A stretch of DNA of 36,309 bases from Planctomycetota bacterium (GTDB taxonomy: Bacteria; Planctomycetota; Planctomycetia; Pirellulales; UBA1268), in NCBI GenBank assembly GCA_018970605.1, contig JAGWWA010000015.1:1-36309 (forward strand), in the 5' to 3' direction. Numbering within the stretch: position 1 is the stretch's first letter; every line of letters begins with the position of its first letter. Under the pieces are notes generated by a model. That model was not told the DNA's origin, made no database searches, and saw nothing but the letters and a program-made list of their open reading frames with translations. The translations under genes were made by a program, and so were the position numbers. Of the stretch, positions 27,667 to 36,034 are shown one piece after another.

Positions 27667-28671
27667 ATGCGAATCGGGATCGTGAACGACCTGAAGGCGG
27701 CGTGCGAGGCGCTGCGGCGCGTGGTCGACAGCGTGCCCGACCACGAGGTGGCCTGGACGGCGAGCGACGGCGTCGAGGCGATCGCGATGGCGAAGCGCGA
27801 CCGCCCGGACCTGATCCTGATGGATCTGCTGATGCCGCACATGGACGGCGCGCAGGCGACCCGGCAGATCATGGCCACCGCCCCGTGCGCGATCCTGGTG
27901 GTGACCGCGACCGTGAGCGGCAACATCTCGCTCGTCTACGACGCCATGGGCTACGGGGCCCTCGACGCGGTCGACACGCCGATGCTCGGCCCGGGGGGGG
28001 AGGTGACCGGAGCCGGCGCCCTCGTCGAGAAGATCGGCACGATCGCGAAGCTTGTCGGGGCGACCGCCGACCCGCGGCGGGCCCGACGGGCCGTGGCGTC
28101 CTCGACTCCGCCACGGCTGCTCGTCGTGGGGGCTTCGACCGGCGGCCCCAAGGCGATCTCCGACCTCCTCTTCCCGCTGCCCCACGACTGGAACGCCGCG
28201 GTGATCATCGTGCAGCACGTCGATGTCGCGTTCGCCCCCGGGCTCGCGAAGTGGCTCGGTGACCGCACCGGCCGCGCCGTCCGCGTGGCAGAGCACGGGC
28301 AGCAACCGCTCGCCGGCGACGTGCTGCTCGCCGGCACCAACGACCATCTCGTGCTCACCAAGGCACGTACGCTCGAATACCGCCAGGAGCCCCGGGACGT
28401 CTTCTTCCGGCCCAGCGTCGACGTCTTCTTCGAGAGCGTCGCCGACCACTGGCCCCAGACCGGGACGGCCGCGCTGCTCACGGGCATGGGCCGCGACGGG
28501 GCCAGGGGGCTGATGAAACTCCGTACGCGGGGCTGGCACACGGTCGCCCAGAACGAGGCGACGAGCATCGTGTTCAGCATGCCGAAGGCGGCGATCGACG
28601 CGGGGGCGGCCTGCGAGGTGCTCGGCATCGACCGGATGTCGAGCGTGATCGCGGCCCGCATGAACGCGTAG
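27667..28671 (+). CDS. CheB-type protein-glutamate methylesterase (WspF-like)
   Basis: 334 residues. The receiver domain (1-120) has phospho-acceptor D53 in LILMDLLMP. The acidic pocket reads ND (IVND, 5-8) instead of the usual DD, a feature I also associate with WspF. The C-terminal methylesterase has the catalytic serine in VVGASTGGPK (S157), H184 in QHVD, and the aspartate in GMGRDGARG. It should reverse MCP methylation and, by analogy with WspF, restrain kinase output. The ATG has AGGAAAG upstream and lies 20 nt after the cheA stop. It is the last gene of the operon; no wspR-like GGDEF gene follows. It ends 15 nt from the converging amidase. Confidence 0.93.
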   Translation: MRIGIVNDLKAACEALRRVVDSVPDHEVAWTASDGVEAIAMAKRDRPDLILMDLLMPHMDGAQATRQIMATAPCAILVVTATVSGNISLVYDAMGYGALDAVDTPMLGPGGEVTGAGALVEKIGTIAKLVGATADPRRARRAVASSTPPRLLVVGASTGGPKAISDLLFPLPHDWNAAVIIVQHVDVAFAPGLAKWLGDRTGRAVRVAEHGQQPLAGDVLLAGTNDHLVLTKARTLEYRQEPRDVFFRPSVDVFFESVADHWPQTGTAALLTGMGRDGARGLMKLRTRGWHTVAQNEATSIVFSMPKAAIDAGAACEVLGIDRMSSVIAARMNA

Positions 28672-28686
28672 GCTGCTGGCGTTTCC

Positions 28687-30195
28687 TCACGACGTCGTTG
28701 GCTGCGGCCCCCCCATGGCCTCGATCAGCCGCATGACGTGCAGCACGGTGGCCTCGTTGCGGCCGGGGCAGGCGATCACCTGGACGCCCACCGGCAGGCC
28801 GGCACTGCCGCGATCGGTGGCGGCGGCGGCACGGACCACCGGGTCGAGGCTCCACGGCCGGCAGCCTTGCTCCGCGGGCCCGACCGTCGTGACCGGGACC
28901 GCCCCCGCAGGCAGGTCGAGCAGATTGGCCAGCAGGCACGGCGCGGCGGCGAGCACAAGCCGCGACGCACTCCCCTGCCGCAGCGCCGGCAGGGCCGACA
29001 CGGGGCAGACCACCGCATCGCATCCCGCGACGGCGGCGCCGAATCTGGTCGCCAGGGCGTCGCGGGCGGTGATCAGGGTGGCGAGTTCCGCCGGCGTTCG
29101 TCGGCCAGTCCGCAGCACGCCCTCAGCCTCGCTCCAGCGGCCCGTGAGCCGAAGCAGGGCGGCCACGAGCGGTCGCCACCGGCGGGGCAGGCGGGCGATC
29201 GCCAGCAGGTGTCGCACGCCCCGCATCGGGCGGCTCCCGGCAAATAGTCGCCGCACGTCGTCTCCGCCGTCGGCGGCCACGATCCCGAGCAGCAGCCAGG
29301 CCGCTTCGGATGCCATCTCGCCGGGCACCCGCACGACCTCGACGCCGCGGGCGGCCAGACGCCCCACGGCGTCGCTCACCGCGCGGCGGACGGCGGGCGA
29401 AGCAGGAATGGGGCCGGCCTCGTCCCACCACGCCACCCGACGCGGTTCCGCGGAACCTGCGGACTCCGCACGGCCAACCCCGATCGCGGCGAGGGCAAGG
29501 TCGAGGTCGTTCACCGTGCGGGCGAGAAAGCCGGCGCGGGCGCGCACGGCGACGAGGTGGGGCATCGTGTTGAATCCGCCCCCGTCACCGAGGATGGCGG
29601 TTCTGGGCATGATCGTGGCGATGCCGCAGGCATGGGCGGGCTGCCGCAGGCTGCCGGCGAGGTCGTTCCCGATGGCGAGCGGCACCACCCCGGCCGCGAC
29701 GAGGGCGGCATCGCCGCCACTCGAGCCGCCGGGACCTCGGGATGCATCGAGCGGGTGGCGTGTCAGCCCCCACACGGGATTATCGGTCTCGTGGAGATAC
29801 ATCGCCTGCGGCACATTGGCCTTGCCGATCACGACGGCGCCGGCAGCCCGCACGCGGCGGACGATCTCGGCATCGTCGCTGTCGATGAGTTGGCGGCGGC
29901 TCGGAATGCCCAGCGTGGTGGAGAGCCCTCGGACGGCAAAGCACTCCTTCACGCTCACCGGCACCCCGGCCAGCAGCCCGGCGGGAGCATCCTTCGCGAT
30001 CGCTGCATCGATCGCGGCCGCCTCCGCCTCGGCTTCACGCCGCCGCAGCTGCACGAGGCCGTTGATCCGCGGCGCGAGGTCCGCGTGCCGCCGCAGACAC
30101 TCCTGCAGCACCTGGACCGCCAGCGACCGGCCCGCCGTCACCGCCCGCACGATGTCGGCGGCAGAACCGGCTGACGGCGCGCCCCGCGGCGTCAC
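28687..30195 (-). CDS. Amidase-signature-family hydrolase
   Basis: 502 residues from the chosen GTG. The Ser-cisSer-Lys triad is visible: K83 in VSVKECF, cis-Ser S158 in GGSSGG, and nucleophile S182 in NDLAGSLRQPA. The 24-residue spacing between the two serines matches the family. The usual GSDxGGS motif reads GNDLAGS. There is no N-terminal signal peptide. Family members hydrolyse amides, acyl-amides or Gln-tRNA intermediates; nothing marks it as GatA and no gatB/gatC is adjacent, so the substrate is unknown. GTG 30195 overlaps the upstream gene's TGA (GTGA), implying translational coupling and excluding the longer frame reaching 30411. Confidence 0.87.
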   Translation of the reverse strand: MTPRGAPSAGSAADIVRAVTAGRSLAVQVLQECLRRHADLAPRINGLVQLRRREAEAEAAAIDAAIAKDAPAGLLAGVPVSVKECFAVRGLSTTLGIPSRRQLIDSDDAEIVRRVRAAGAVVIGKANVPQAMYLHETDNPVWGLTRHPLDASRGPGGSSGGDAALVAAGVVPLAIGNDLAGSLRQPAHACGIATIMPRTAILGDGGGFNTMPHLVAVRARAGFLARTVNDLDLALAAIGVGRAESAGSAEPRRVAWWDEAGPIPASPAVRRAVSDAVGRLAARGVEVVRVPGEMASEAAWLLLGIVAADGGDDVRRLFAGSRPMRGVRHLLAIARLPRRWRPLVAALLRLTGRWSEAEGVLRTGRRTPAELATLITARDALATRFGAAVAGCDAVVCPVSALPALRQGSASRLVLAAAPCLLANLLDLPAGAVPVTTVGPAEQGCRPWSLDPVVRAAAATDRGSAGLPVGVQVIACPGRNEATVLHVMRLIEAMGGPQPTTS

Positions 30196-32168
30196 AGCCC
30201 GGGCTGGCCGAACACGTCGGCCTCGACGGCAGCCGCCGGCTCGCCGCCTACCGCTGCCGACCGCAGGTCCGATGCCCACAGCACACCGCCGTCCATCACC
30301 AGCCCCATGATGACGACCGCGTCGCCCGGCGCTGCTGCCGGCTCGACCCGCGAGATCACGGAGAGTTCGCGGGTCGCGCCTCCCGCCTCCGCGATCGACA
30401 CGCGGGAACACCAGTAGGGCCCGACTCGCCGCACCCCGGTAAACGTGGCCGGCATCACGACGCCGTCACCCTCGCGGCGGGAGTAGGTGAGCCAGTTCCT
30501 CGCCAGGCGGGCGAGGTCGTCGGCAAGCTCAGGCGTGGCGAGAATCCTCCCTCCGAGATCAGCCACCGCGGCTGGTGTCTCACCAAGCGGCCGCCCCGAA
30601 TCCGCGGCGACATGCTCGAGCGTGGCGAGTTCCTGCGCCGTCCGTGCGAGCTGCTTGTACCAGTCGACGAGCAGCGTCTTGCGAGTCGGGTCGGACGGAT
30701 CGGACACCGCCTGAACCGCATCGAGCGCCGAGGCGGCGTCCGCGACGGCGGCCTCGAGGCTGCCTTGGTCGAGCGGCTCCGGTTCGGGGATCACTGGAGC
30801 GATGGTCTCGAGGGCCGCGGGCTGAGCGGGCTCGAACGCCGGCTCCAGCGGTGGCTGTGGCGGGGCGATCGCAGCCAGATCATCGAGCGGCGCCGGGGCA
30901 GGCGCCGTGGCAAGGGGATCGGCACCAGCCACGGCGGCAGAATTTGTCGGTCCGTCCTCCATCGGCACTGCGGCGGCATCCTCAAGCGCCGGCTCGGCCG
31001 ACTCGGCGGTCGGGTCCATCGATGCCACCGTCTCCGGTGACACCGTCTCCGTCGACGCTGTCTCAATCTGGGCCGTGTCCGTCAGGGCTGGTTCATCGGT
31101 GGCGACCACCTGCTCAGACTCGTCGGCCGAGGGGACGGGGTCAGCGACGGGTGCCGCCGCGGCTGCATCGACCGCAGGAAGGGCGTCGAGCGACGGTGCC
31201 GTCTCGGCGAGGGGCGCCACGGGGGCGACCGCCACGGCGGAACTCCGCGGCTGCGGCAGGAGAAACGCGAGTTGGTCGGGCATCCACTTTCGGATCCCGA
31301 CCGTATCCTGCCATCCCATCCACATCAGGCCGATCAGCATGCCAAGCACGACCGGGATCGCCAGCAAACCACCAAACACGACGCCGAGCAGACCGCCAAG
31401 CAGACCCCGTTTCCGCGGCTTCCCCTTGCCCGTCGAATCGGGCGTCACGGCCACGGCCGCAGAGGCTCCGTCACCAGCCAGCGCGACCGCCCCCACGGCG
31501 GCCCCCGCGGCAGCCGCGCCAAAGTCGATGACGTCGGCCGCAGGATGCTCTCCGTCGCCTTCCGCTTCCACGGCCTCGAAGGCGGCGATCGATTCGGCCG
31601 CCTCGTCCGCCGCGTCATCCGTGTGCACGGTGCCGAACATCGGTTCCGCGGCAGGGGCAAACTCGTCGTCATTTCCATGGCCGAGTGCGTCGATGTCACT
31701 CGCCACGCTCACACCCGACTGCCCGGTACCGATCTCGATCGCTGACGAATCGTCGGTCCAGACCGAGTCGGCAGCCACGCCGGCTGTCTCGCTCATGTCG
31801 GACTGGTCGGACGGGTCGTCGGGAGCGAACACGGAGAGCGGTGTCACCGGGGCCTGCTCATCGCTCGACCCTGGCGACTCTTCAGCCGCATCGTTGAGCC
31901 AGGCGTCCACGAAGGCGTCGTCCTCCGGCGACTCGAAGCCGAGTCGATCCGGAGCTCCGTCGTCCGAACCGTCGGGGCCAGTCGCAGGATCAGCCCCCGG
32001 CTCGCTCGCCGGCAGGTCGAGTCCCGCATCGAGCGAAACGTCGTCGACCGAAAACGAGAAGCCCTCCCCCAGGTCCGCCGTCCCCTCCGACTCGAGATCC
32101 GCCCAGGGATCAAAGCCTTCGTCCTTCGCGTCGAGATCGTCGTCGTGGTTCTTGCCGTCGTCAGCCAT
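30192..32168 (-). CDS. Acidic single-TM protein of unknown function
   Basis: 658 residues. Residues 1-215 are strongly acidic (Asp/Glu/Ser/Ala), giving a disordered N-terminal tail. An Ala/Val stretch and a basic patch KGKPRKRG (248-255) precede one transmembrane segment, about 257-285 (LLGGLLGVVFGGLLAIPVVLGMLIGLMW). A Pro/Ala/Glu-rich linker follows, then a C-terminal domain (about 500-640) with TRKTLLVDWYKQL and VGPYWCSRVSIAEAGG, which looks folded. By the positive-inside rule the N-terminal half should be cytoplasmic and the C-terminal domain periplasmic. I recognise the style from planctomycetes but cannot name a family. The ATG at 32168 has a weak GGAG. It overlaps the amidase start by 4 nt. 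Confidence 0.75.
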   Translation of the reverse strand: MADDGKNHDDDLDAKDEGFDPWADLESEGTADLGEGFSFSVDDVSLDAGLDLPASEPGADPATGPDGSDDGAPDRLGFESPEDDAFVDAWLNDAAEESPGSSDEQAPVTPLSVFAPDDPSDQSDMSETAGVAADSVWTDDSSAIEIGTGQSGVSVASDIDALGHGNDDEFAPAAEPMFGTVHTDDAADEAAESIAAFEAVEAEGDGEHPAADVIDFGAAAAGAAVGAVALAGDGASAAVAVTPDSTGKGKPRKRGLLGGLLGVVFGGLLAIPVVLGMLIGLMWMGWQDTVGIRKWMPDQLAFLLPQPRSSAVAVAPVAPLAETAPSLDALPAVDAAAAAPVADPVPSADESEQVVATDEPALTDTAQIETASTETVSPETVASMDPTAESAEPALEDAAAVPMEDGPTNSAAVAGADPLATAPAPAPLDDLAAIAPPQPPLEPAFEPAQPAALETIAPVIPEPEPLDQGSLEAAVADAASALDAVQAVSDPSDPTRKTLLVDWYKQLARTAQELATLEHVAADSGRPLGETPAAVADLGGRILATPELADDLARLARNWLTYSRREGDGVVMPATFTGVRRVGPYWCSRVSIAEAGGATRELSVISRVEPAAAPGDAVVIMGLVMDGGVLWASDLRSAAVGGEPAAAVEADVFGQPGL

Positions 32169-32291
32169 CGCTCTCGCTCCGGGAACTCACTTCAGAGGAA
32201 TCGCACGCCGGGAAGGTGAGGCCTCCCACTCCGCGCCGCCGATTGTACCAGCGGGATTTCCGCAGGGCGCCGCCCGCGACGGGCGGGGAAA

Positions 32292-33839
32292 TCAGAGGCC
32301 GTAGGCCGGACCGTAGCGATCCCGGAGGCTCTTCACGAGCCAGTCTCCCGAAACACCGCTCCCGGTCGCCCGCTCCACCAACGGCTCGGATTCCAGGGTG
32401 CGGCCAGCGGCGTGAACCTCCCGCCTGAGCCATGCCAGCAGGTCGGTGAATCGGCCGGAGGCCACCTGGACATCGAGGTCGGGAACGGCGCGGTGCGCCG
32501 CCTCCATGAGCTGTGCCGCGAACACGTTGCCGAGGGTGTACGTCGGGAAGTAGCCGATCAGACCGGCGCTCCAGTGGATGTCCTGGAGCACGCCGCGGGC
32601 GTCATCCGGCGGCCGCATGCCGAAGTCCCGCTCAAACCGTTCGTTCCACGCGGCAGGCAGATCGTCCACCGCGAGGTCGCCGTGCACGAGGGCGCGTTCG
32701 AGATCGAACCGCAGCATCACGTGCAGGTTGTAGGTCAGCTCGTCGGCCTCGACCCGGATGAACGACGGCCTCACGGCCAGGAGCGCCCCATGGAACCGTT
32801 CTGCATCGACGTCGGCGAGCGCGGCGGGAAATGCCTGCCGCGCGAGCGGGAAGCACCATTCCCAGAAAGGCTGCGACCGGCCCACGAGGTTCTCCCAGAG
32901 GCGCGACTGCGATTCATGGATCCCGAGCGAAGCCGCCTCGCCGGGAGGCAATCCGTACCACTCTCGGGGCAGGCCCTGCTCGTAGAGCCCATGCCCGGCC
33001 TCGTGGAGCACGCCGAACAGGGCGGTCGGCAGTGACCGTTCGTTCCATCGCGTGGTGATCCGGCAGTCGTCGGGGCCGAGCGTGGTGCAGAACGGATGTT
33101 CGGTCGTGTCGAGCCGCCCACGGTCAAAGTCAAACCCGATCCGACTGGCCACCTCGCGGACAAACCGACGTTGGGCTTCCACCGGATAGGGCCGCTCCGT
33201 GAGGATCGAATCGTCCGGCCGGCGACTCGCGTTGCCACACGCCCGCACGAGGTCCACGATGGCCGCGCGGAGCGGCCCGAATCGATCCGCAAGCCGCCGC
33301 CAGCGGGCCCCGGGCTCATAGTCGTCGAGCAGGGCGTCGTAGGGATCGAGGTCGGGCCGCTGGCAGGACGCCTGCTCCCGCTTGAGGGCGAACATCCGCA
33401 CCAGATGCGGCCGCAGGGCCGCCCAGTCCGAGGACGCCCGAGCCTCGACCCAGGCCTGCTGGGCCTCGACGGCGGCCCTGGCCAACTCCTCGACGAGCCT
33501 CACAGGCAGCCGCGCCTGCTTGTCGGCGTCGTGCTTGAGCAGCCGAATCGTGGTCCGCTCCAGCGGCGTGCCCGCGGTCGCCAGCGACGAATCGGCGAGG
33601 GCCACGAGCCGCTCGGCCTGGGCAGGATCGGTCCGCAGCCCATGGACGATCGCGGCCATGGCAGTTGCCTGATCGGCGCGGTGGGGACCGCCGGCCCTGG
33701 GAAGCATGGTCTGCTCGTCCCAGCCGAGCAGCGACTCGACGCTGGCAAGCACGGCTGCTCGCCGCGCATGCCCGCAGGCGGCCGCGAAGAGTTCGGCCGA
33801 CGACGCGGGAGCGGAAGATGGCGGGTGTGAGGCAGACAT
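32292..33839 (-). CDS. M32-family metallocarboxypeptidase (carboxypeptidase Taq type)
   Basis: 515 residues, the normal length for M32 carboxypeptidases. The zinc site HEAGH (279-283) sits in VLHEAGHGLYEQGLPREW, and the downstream Glu ligand is E309 in GIHESQSRLWEN. Other family blocks are LLGWDEQTMLP near the N-terminus, TLGPDDCRITTRW, LTYNLHVMLRFDLE and GYFPTYTLGNVFAAQL. It is a cytosolic zinc enzyme removing C-terminal residues from peptides. The ATG at 33839 begins where homology begins; the open frame extends to 34214 but would overlap the divergent deacetylase gene. The 123-nt gap to the acidic TM protein downstream makes co-transcription uncertain. Confidence 0.93.
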   Translation of the reverse strand: MSASHPPSSAPASSAELFAAACGHARRAAVLASVESLLGWDEQTMLPRAGGPHRADQATAMAAIVHGLRTDPAQAERLVALADSSLATAGTPLERTTIRLLKHDADKQARLPVRLVEELARAAVEAQQAWVEARASSDWAALRPHLVRMFALKREQASCQRPDLDPYDALLDDYEPGARWRRLADRFGPLRAAIVDLVRACGNASRRPDDSILTERPYPVEAQRRFVREVASRIGFDFDRGRLDTTEHPFCTTLGPDDCRITTRWNERSLPTALFGVLHEAGHGLYEQGLPREWYGLPPGEAASLGIHESQSRLWENLVGRSQPFWEWCFPLARQAFPAALADVDAERFHGALLAVRPSFIRVEADELTYNLHVMLRFDLERALVHGDLAVDDLPAAWNERFERDFGMRPPDDARGVLQDIHWSAGLIGYFPTYTLGNVFAAQLMEAAHRAVPDLDVQVASGRFTDLLAWLRREVHAAGRTLESEPLVERATGSGVSGDWLVKSLRDRYGPAYGL

Positions 33840-33931
33840 GGCAACTGCGGGCCGGATATGGACTTCGAAAGTATGATCGTGCGTGCGATCCGCTCGCAAG
33901 GATCGCGGCCCCATCGCCGCGGAGCCCCGCC

Positions 33932-34615
33932 ATGCTCGATGCCCTCGTGATCGCCCCGCATCCCGACGACGCCGAACTCGGCATGGGAGGCTCCATCGCC
34001 CTGATGCTCCGAGCGGGCATGGCGGTGGGCATCCTCGACCTGACCGATGGCGAGCCGACGCCCCGGGGATCGATCGAAACGCGTGCCCGCGAGACGGCTG
34101 CGGCCTCGGCTGCCCTTGGAGTGACGTGGCGGCAGAACCTCGGGCTGCCCAACCGCAGACTACGGGCCACCCTCGCCGCCCGCGAACGACTGGCGGGGGC
34201 AATCCGTCTGGCACGGCCGCGTTGGCTGTTCGCGCCGCACTGGGTCGATGCCCACCCCGATCACGTGGCCGCCACCAGGCTGGTGGAGGCCGCGCGATTC
34301 TGGGCGAAGCTCACCAAGTGCGACCTCCCCGGAGAGCCGTGGCACCCGGAACGGATCTACCACTACGGCTGCGTGCATCTGAAGTCCGTACGGCAGCCGT
34401 CGTTCGTGGTCGATATCTCGGCCACCTGGGAGAGCAAGTGCCGGAGTCTCGACGCCTACGCCAGCCAGTTTCCTCCGCGAGGTGACGGCCTGGGCACGCT
34501 CGACCGCGTGGCAACGGCCGACGCCTGGTGGGGAAGCATGATCGGAACCCGCCACGGGGAACCCTTCTGGAGCCGTGAGCCGGTCGCGCTCCGGAACTTC
34601 TCCAGCCTGTTCTGA
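33932..34615 (+). CDS. bshB1: BshB1-like PIG-L/LmbE-family N-acetylglucosaminyl deacetylase
   Basis: 227 residues. The zinc-binding motif APHPDDAE (9-16) and the second His motif AHPDH (107-111) place it in the PIG-L/LmbE family. The pattern LDLTDGEPTPRGSIETRARE and the GLPNRRL block fit BshB1, which deacetylates GlcNAc-malate on the way to bacillithiol. No bshA or bshC is in the window, so the pathway assignment is family-based. The ATG has GGAG about 8 nt upstream. It is divergent from the M32 carboxypeptidase gene with 92 nt between them. Confidence 0.83.
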   Translation: MLDALVIAPHPDDAELGMGGSIALMLRAGMAVGILDLTDGEPTPRGSIETRARETAAASAALGVTWRQNLGLPNRRLRATLAARERLAGAIRLARPRWLFAPHWVDAHPDHVAATRLVEAARFWAKLTKCDLPGEPWHPERIYHYGCVHLKSVRQPSFVVDISATWESKCRSLDAYASQFPPRGDGLGTLDRVATADAWWGSMIGTRHGEPFWSREPVALRNFSSLF

Positions 34616-34681
34616 GTCCGAGCGCCCCGGCACTTTCTGCCGTCCGCACATTCTTCCCAGAATCGTGTGGAAAAGCCCCAC

Positions 34682-34704
34682 ACCGCCCCGCTTCCGGGGG
34701 CGGT
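34682..34704 (+). terminator. Possible terminator hairpin after the BshB1-like gene
   Basis: Perfect 8-bp inverted repeat ACCGCCCC / GGGGCGGT with a 7-nt loop, 66 nt after the deacetylase stop, in a 207-nt gap. Only TT follows the stem, so a U-tract is lacking and the call is weak. The rest of the gap shows nothing I can name. Confidence 0.35.
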
Positions 34705-34822
34705 TGGCCCGATCGCGGAAACTTGGGGAGCGCGCGGCGGAACCCTGCGGTCGCCACGATCCGCGGGCCGATAGTCAACGGGTGGCCGTTCTTCCGGTCA
34801 CGGCGTTCGCCCGGGGACTCGT

Positions 34823-35056
34823 ATGGCCTCCCGTGACATCAACGTGATCGCGCTCGTCAAGGGAGGCGAACGCTACGTCTTCCTGTATGACGACGACAGC
34901 CGCGACCAGGCCCTCGAGGCTCTGGCCCGGCATGCCGCCAATCCCGACCTGAGTTTCTCGTGGTACGACGCCGCGGTGCTCGGGCAGAAGGTGCGGCAGA
35001 GCACACCGCGTCCGACCCGGCTCCGGTTCGGCCCTCGGGCCGACCGGCACGCCTGA
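34823..35056 (+). CDS. Small protein of unknown function
   Basis: 77 residues. The first 55 look like one small alpha/beta domain: INVIALVKGGERYVFLYDD, then a helix DQALEALARHAANP, then FSWYDAAVLGQKVRQ. A basic tail (PRPTRLRFGPRADRH) follows. There is no signal peptide or TM segment. Codon use has the same strong G/C third positions as its neighbours, and GGGGA lies upstream of the ATG, both supporting a real gene. It ends 20 nt before xerC, so the two are probably co-transcribed. Function unknown. Confidence 0.7.
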   Translation: MASRDINVIALVKGGERYVFLYDDDSRDQALEALARHAANPDLSFSWYDAAVLGQKVRQSTPRPTRLRFGPRADRHA

Positions 35057-35076
35057 GCCGACGGACCTGAACCGAC

Positions 35077-35997
35077 ATGGCGAGCGCCGCACCGAACCGG
35101 ACGGCCTTCGGCGACTCGATCGAGCGGTTTCTGCGGCACATGGCGGCGGAACGCGGCGGCTCACCCCTGACGGTGAAGAGTTACCGCGAAGACCTGCTCC
35201 AACTCGAGGAGTTTCTCGCCTCGGCCGGCTGCCGGGCGCCCGGCGACGCCTCCAGCGTGCTCCTGCGGCGGTTCGCGGCCGGCTTGCATGCGGCCGGCTA
35301 CGCAGCCTCGACCGTGGCCCGCAAGCTCGCCAGCATGCGCAGCTTCTACGCGTTTGGACAGCGGGAGGGTTGGGTGCGGGGCAATCCCGCCAAGCCGCTC
35401 CGCAGCCCGCGAAAGCCACGGAAGCTCCCCAAGTTCCTCACCGGCGACGAGATTTCCAGGCTGCTGGCGGCCCCCCGCCCCGGTCAGGCCGGAGGTCTTC
35501 GGGATCGCGCGATCCTCGAGCTCATGTACTCGTCCGGATGCCGCGTTCGTGAACTCGTCGGCCTCGACGACGGGGACCTCGACCTCCGGAATGCCACCGT
35601 CCGCATTCGAGGCAAGGGGCGGCGGGAGCGGCTGGGCATCGTGGGGTCGCATGCCCAGGCGGCCCTGCGGAGTTGGCTGGCGGCGCGGCCCGCCGCCACC
35701 GGCAGCCGGACCGCCGCGCGGCCGCTGTTCACCAACAAGTTCGGCGGGCGGCTGTCCGTCCGGGGTGTGGCGAGGTTGCTTGAAAAACACCTCGCCGTCG
35801 CCGGGTTGGCCGGCAAGGCGAGCCCCCATACGCTGCGGCACAGTTTCGCGACCCACCTGCTCGACGCCGGGGCCGACATCAGGAGTGTCCAGGAACTCCT
35901 CGGCCACAAGAGCCTCGTCACCACGCAGATCTACACCCATGTGACGACCAGCCGCCTGCTCGACGCCTTCGACAAGGCGCATCCCCGCGCCCGTTGA
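35077..35997 (+). CDS. xerC: Tyrosine recombinase of the XerC/XerD type
   Basis: 306 residues, the length of XerC/D. The N-terminal SAM-like DNA-binding domain (about 10-105) is followed by the catalytic domain. All catalytic residues are present: R156 (SGCRVREL), K180 (RGKGRRER), H251 and R254 (HTLRHSFATH), H277 (LLGHKS) and Y286 (QIYTHV). It lacks the extra patch of integron integrases. By family, it resolves chromosome dimers at dif. XerC versus XerD cannot be decided without comparison. It could also be an element integrase, but no element genes are seen. A tandem repeat array starts 37 nt downstream. Confidence 0.9.
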   Translation: MASAAPNRTAFGDSIERFLRHMAAERGGSPLTVKSYREDLLQLEEFLASAGCRAPGDASSVLLRRFAAGLHAAGYAASTVARKLASMRSFYAFGQREGWVRGNPAKPLRSPRKPRKLPKFLTGDEISRLLAAPRPGQAGGLRDRAILELMYSSGCRVRELVGLDDGDLDLRNATVRIRGKGRRERLGIVGSHAQAALRSWLAARPAATGSRTAARPLFTNKFGGRLSVRGVARLLEKHLAVAGLAGKASPHTLRHSFATHLLDAGADIRSVQELLGHKSLVTTQIYTHVTTSRLLDAFDKAHPRAR

Positions 35998-36034
35998 GGC
36001 GTTTGCCGCGGGACAGGGCAACGCGAGCAGCAGG

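Noticed and set aside
33872-33877. TATGAT as a -10 box for the BshB1-like gene
   Set aside because: No acceptable -35 hexamer at 16-18 nt spacing; a single AT-rich hexamer in GC-rich DNA is not enough.
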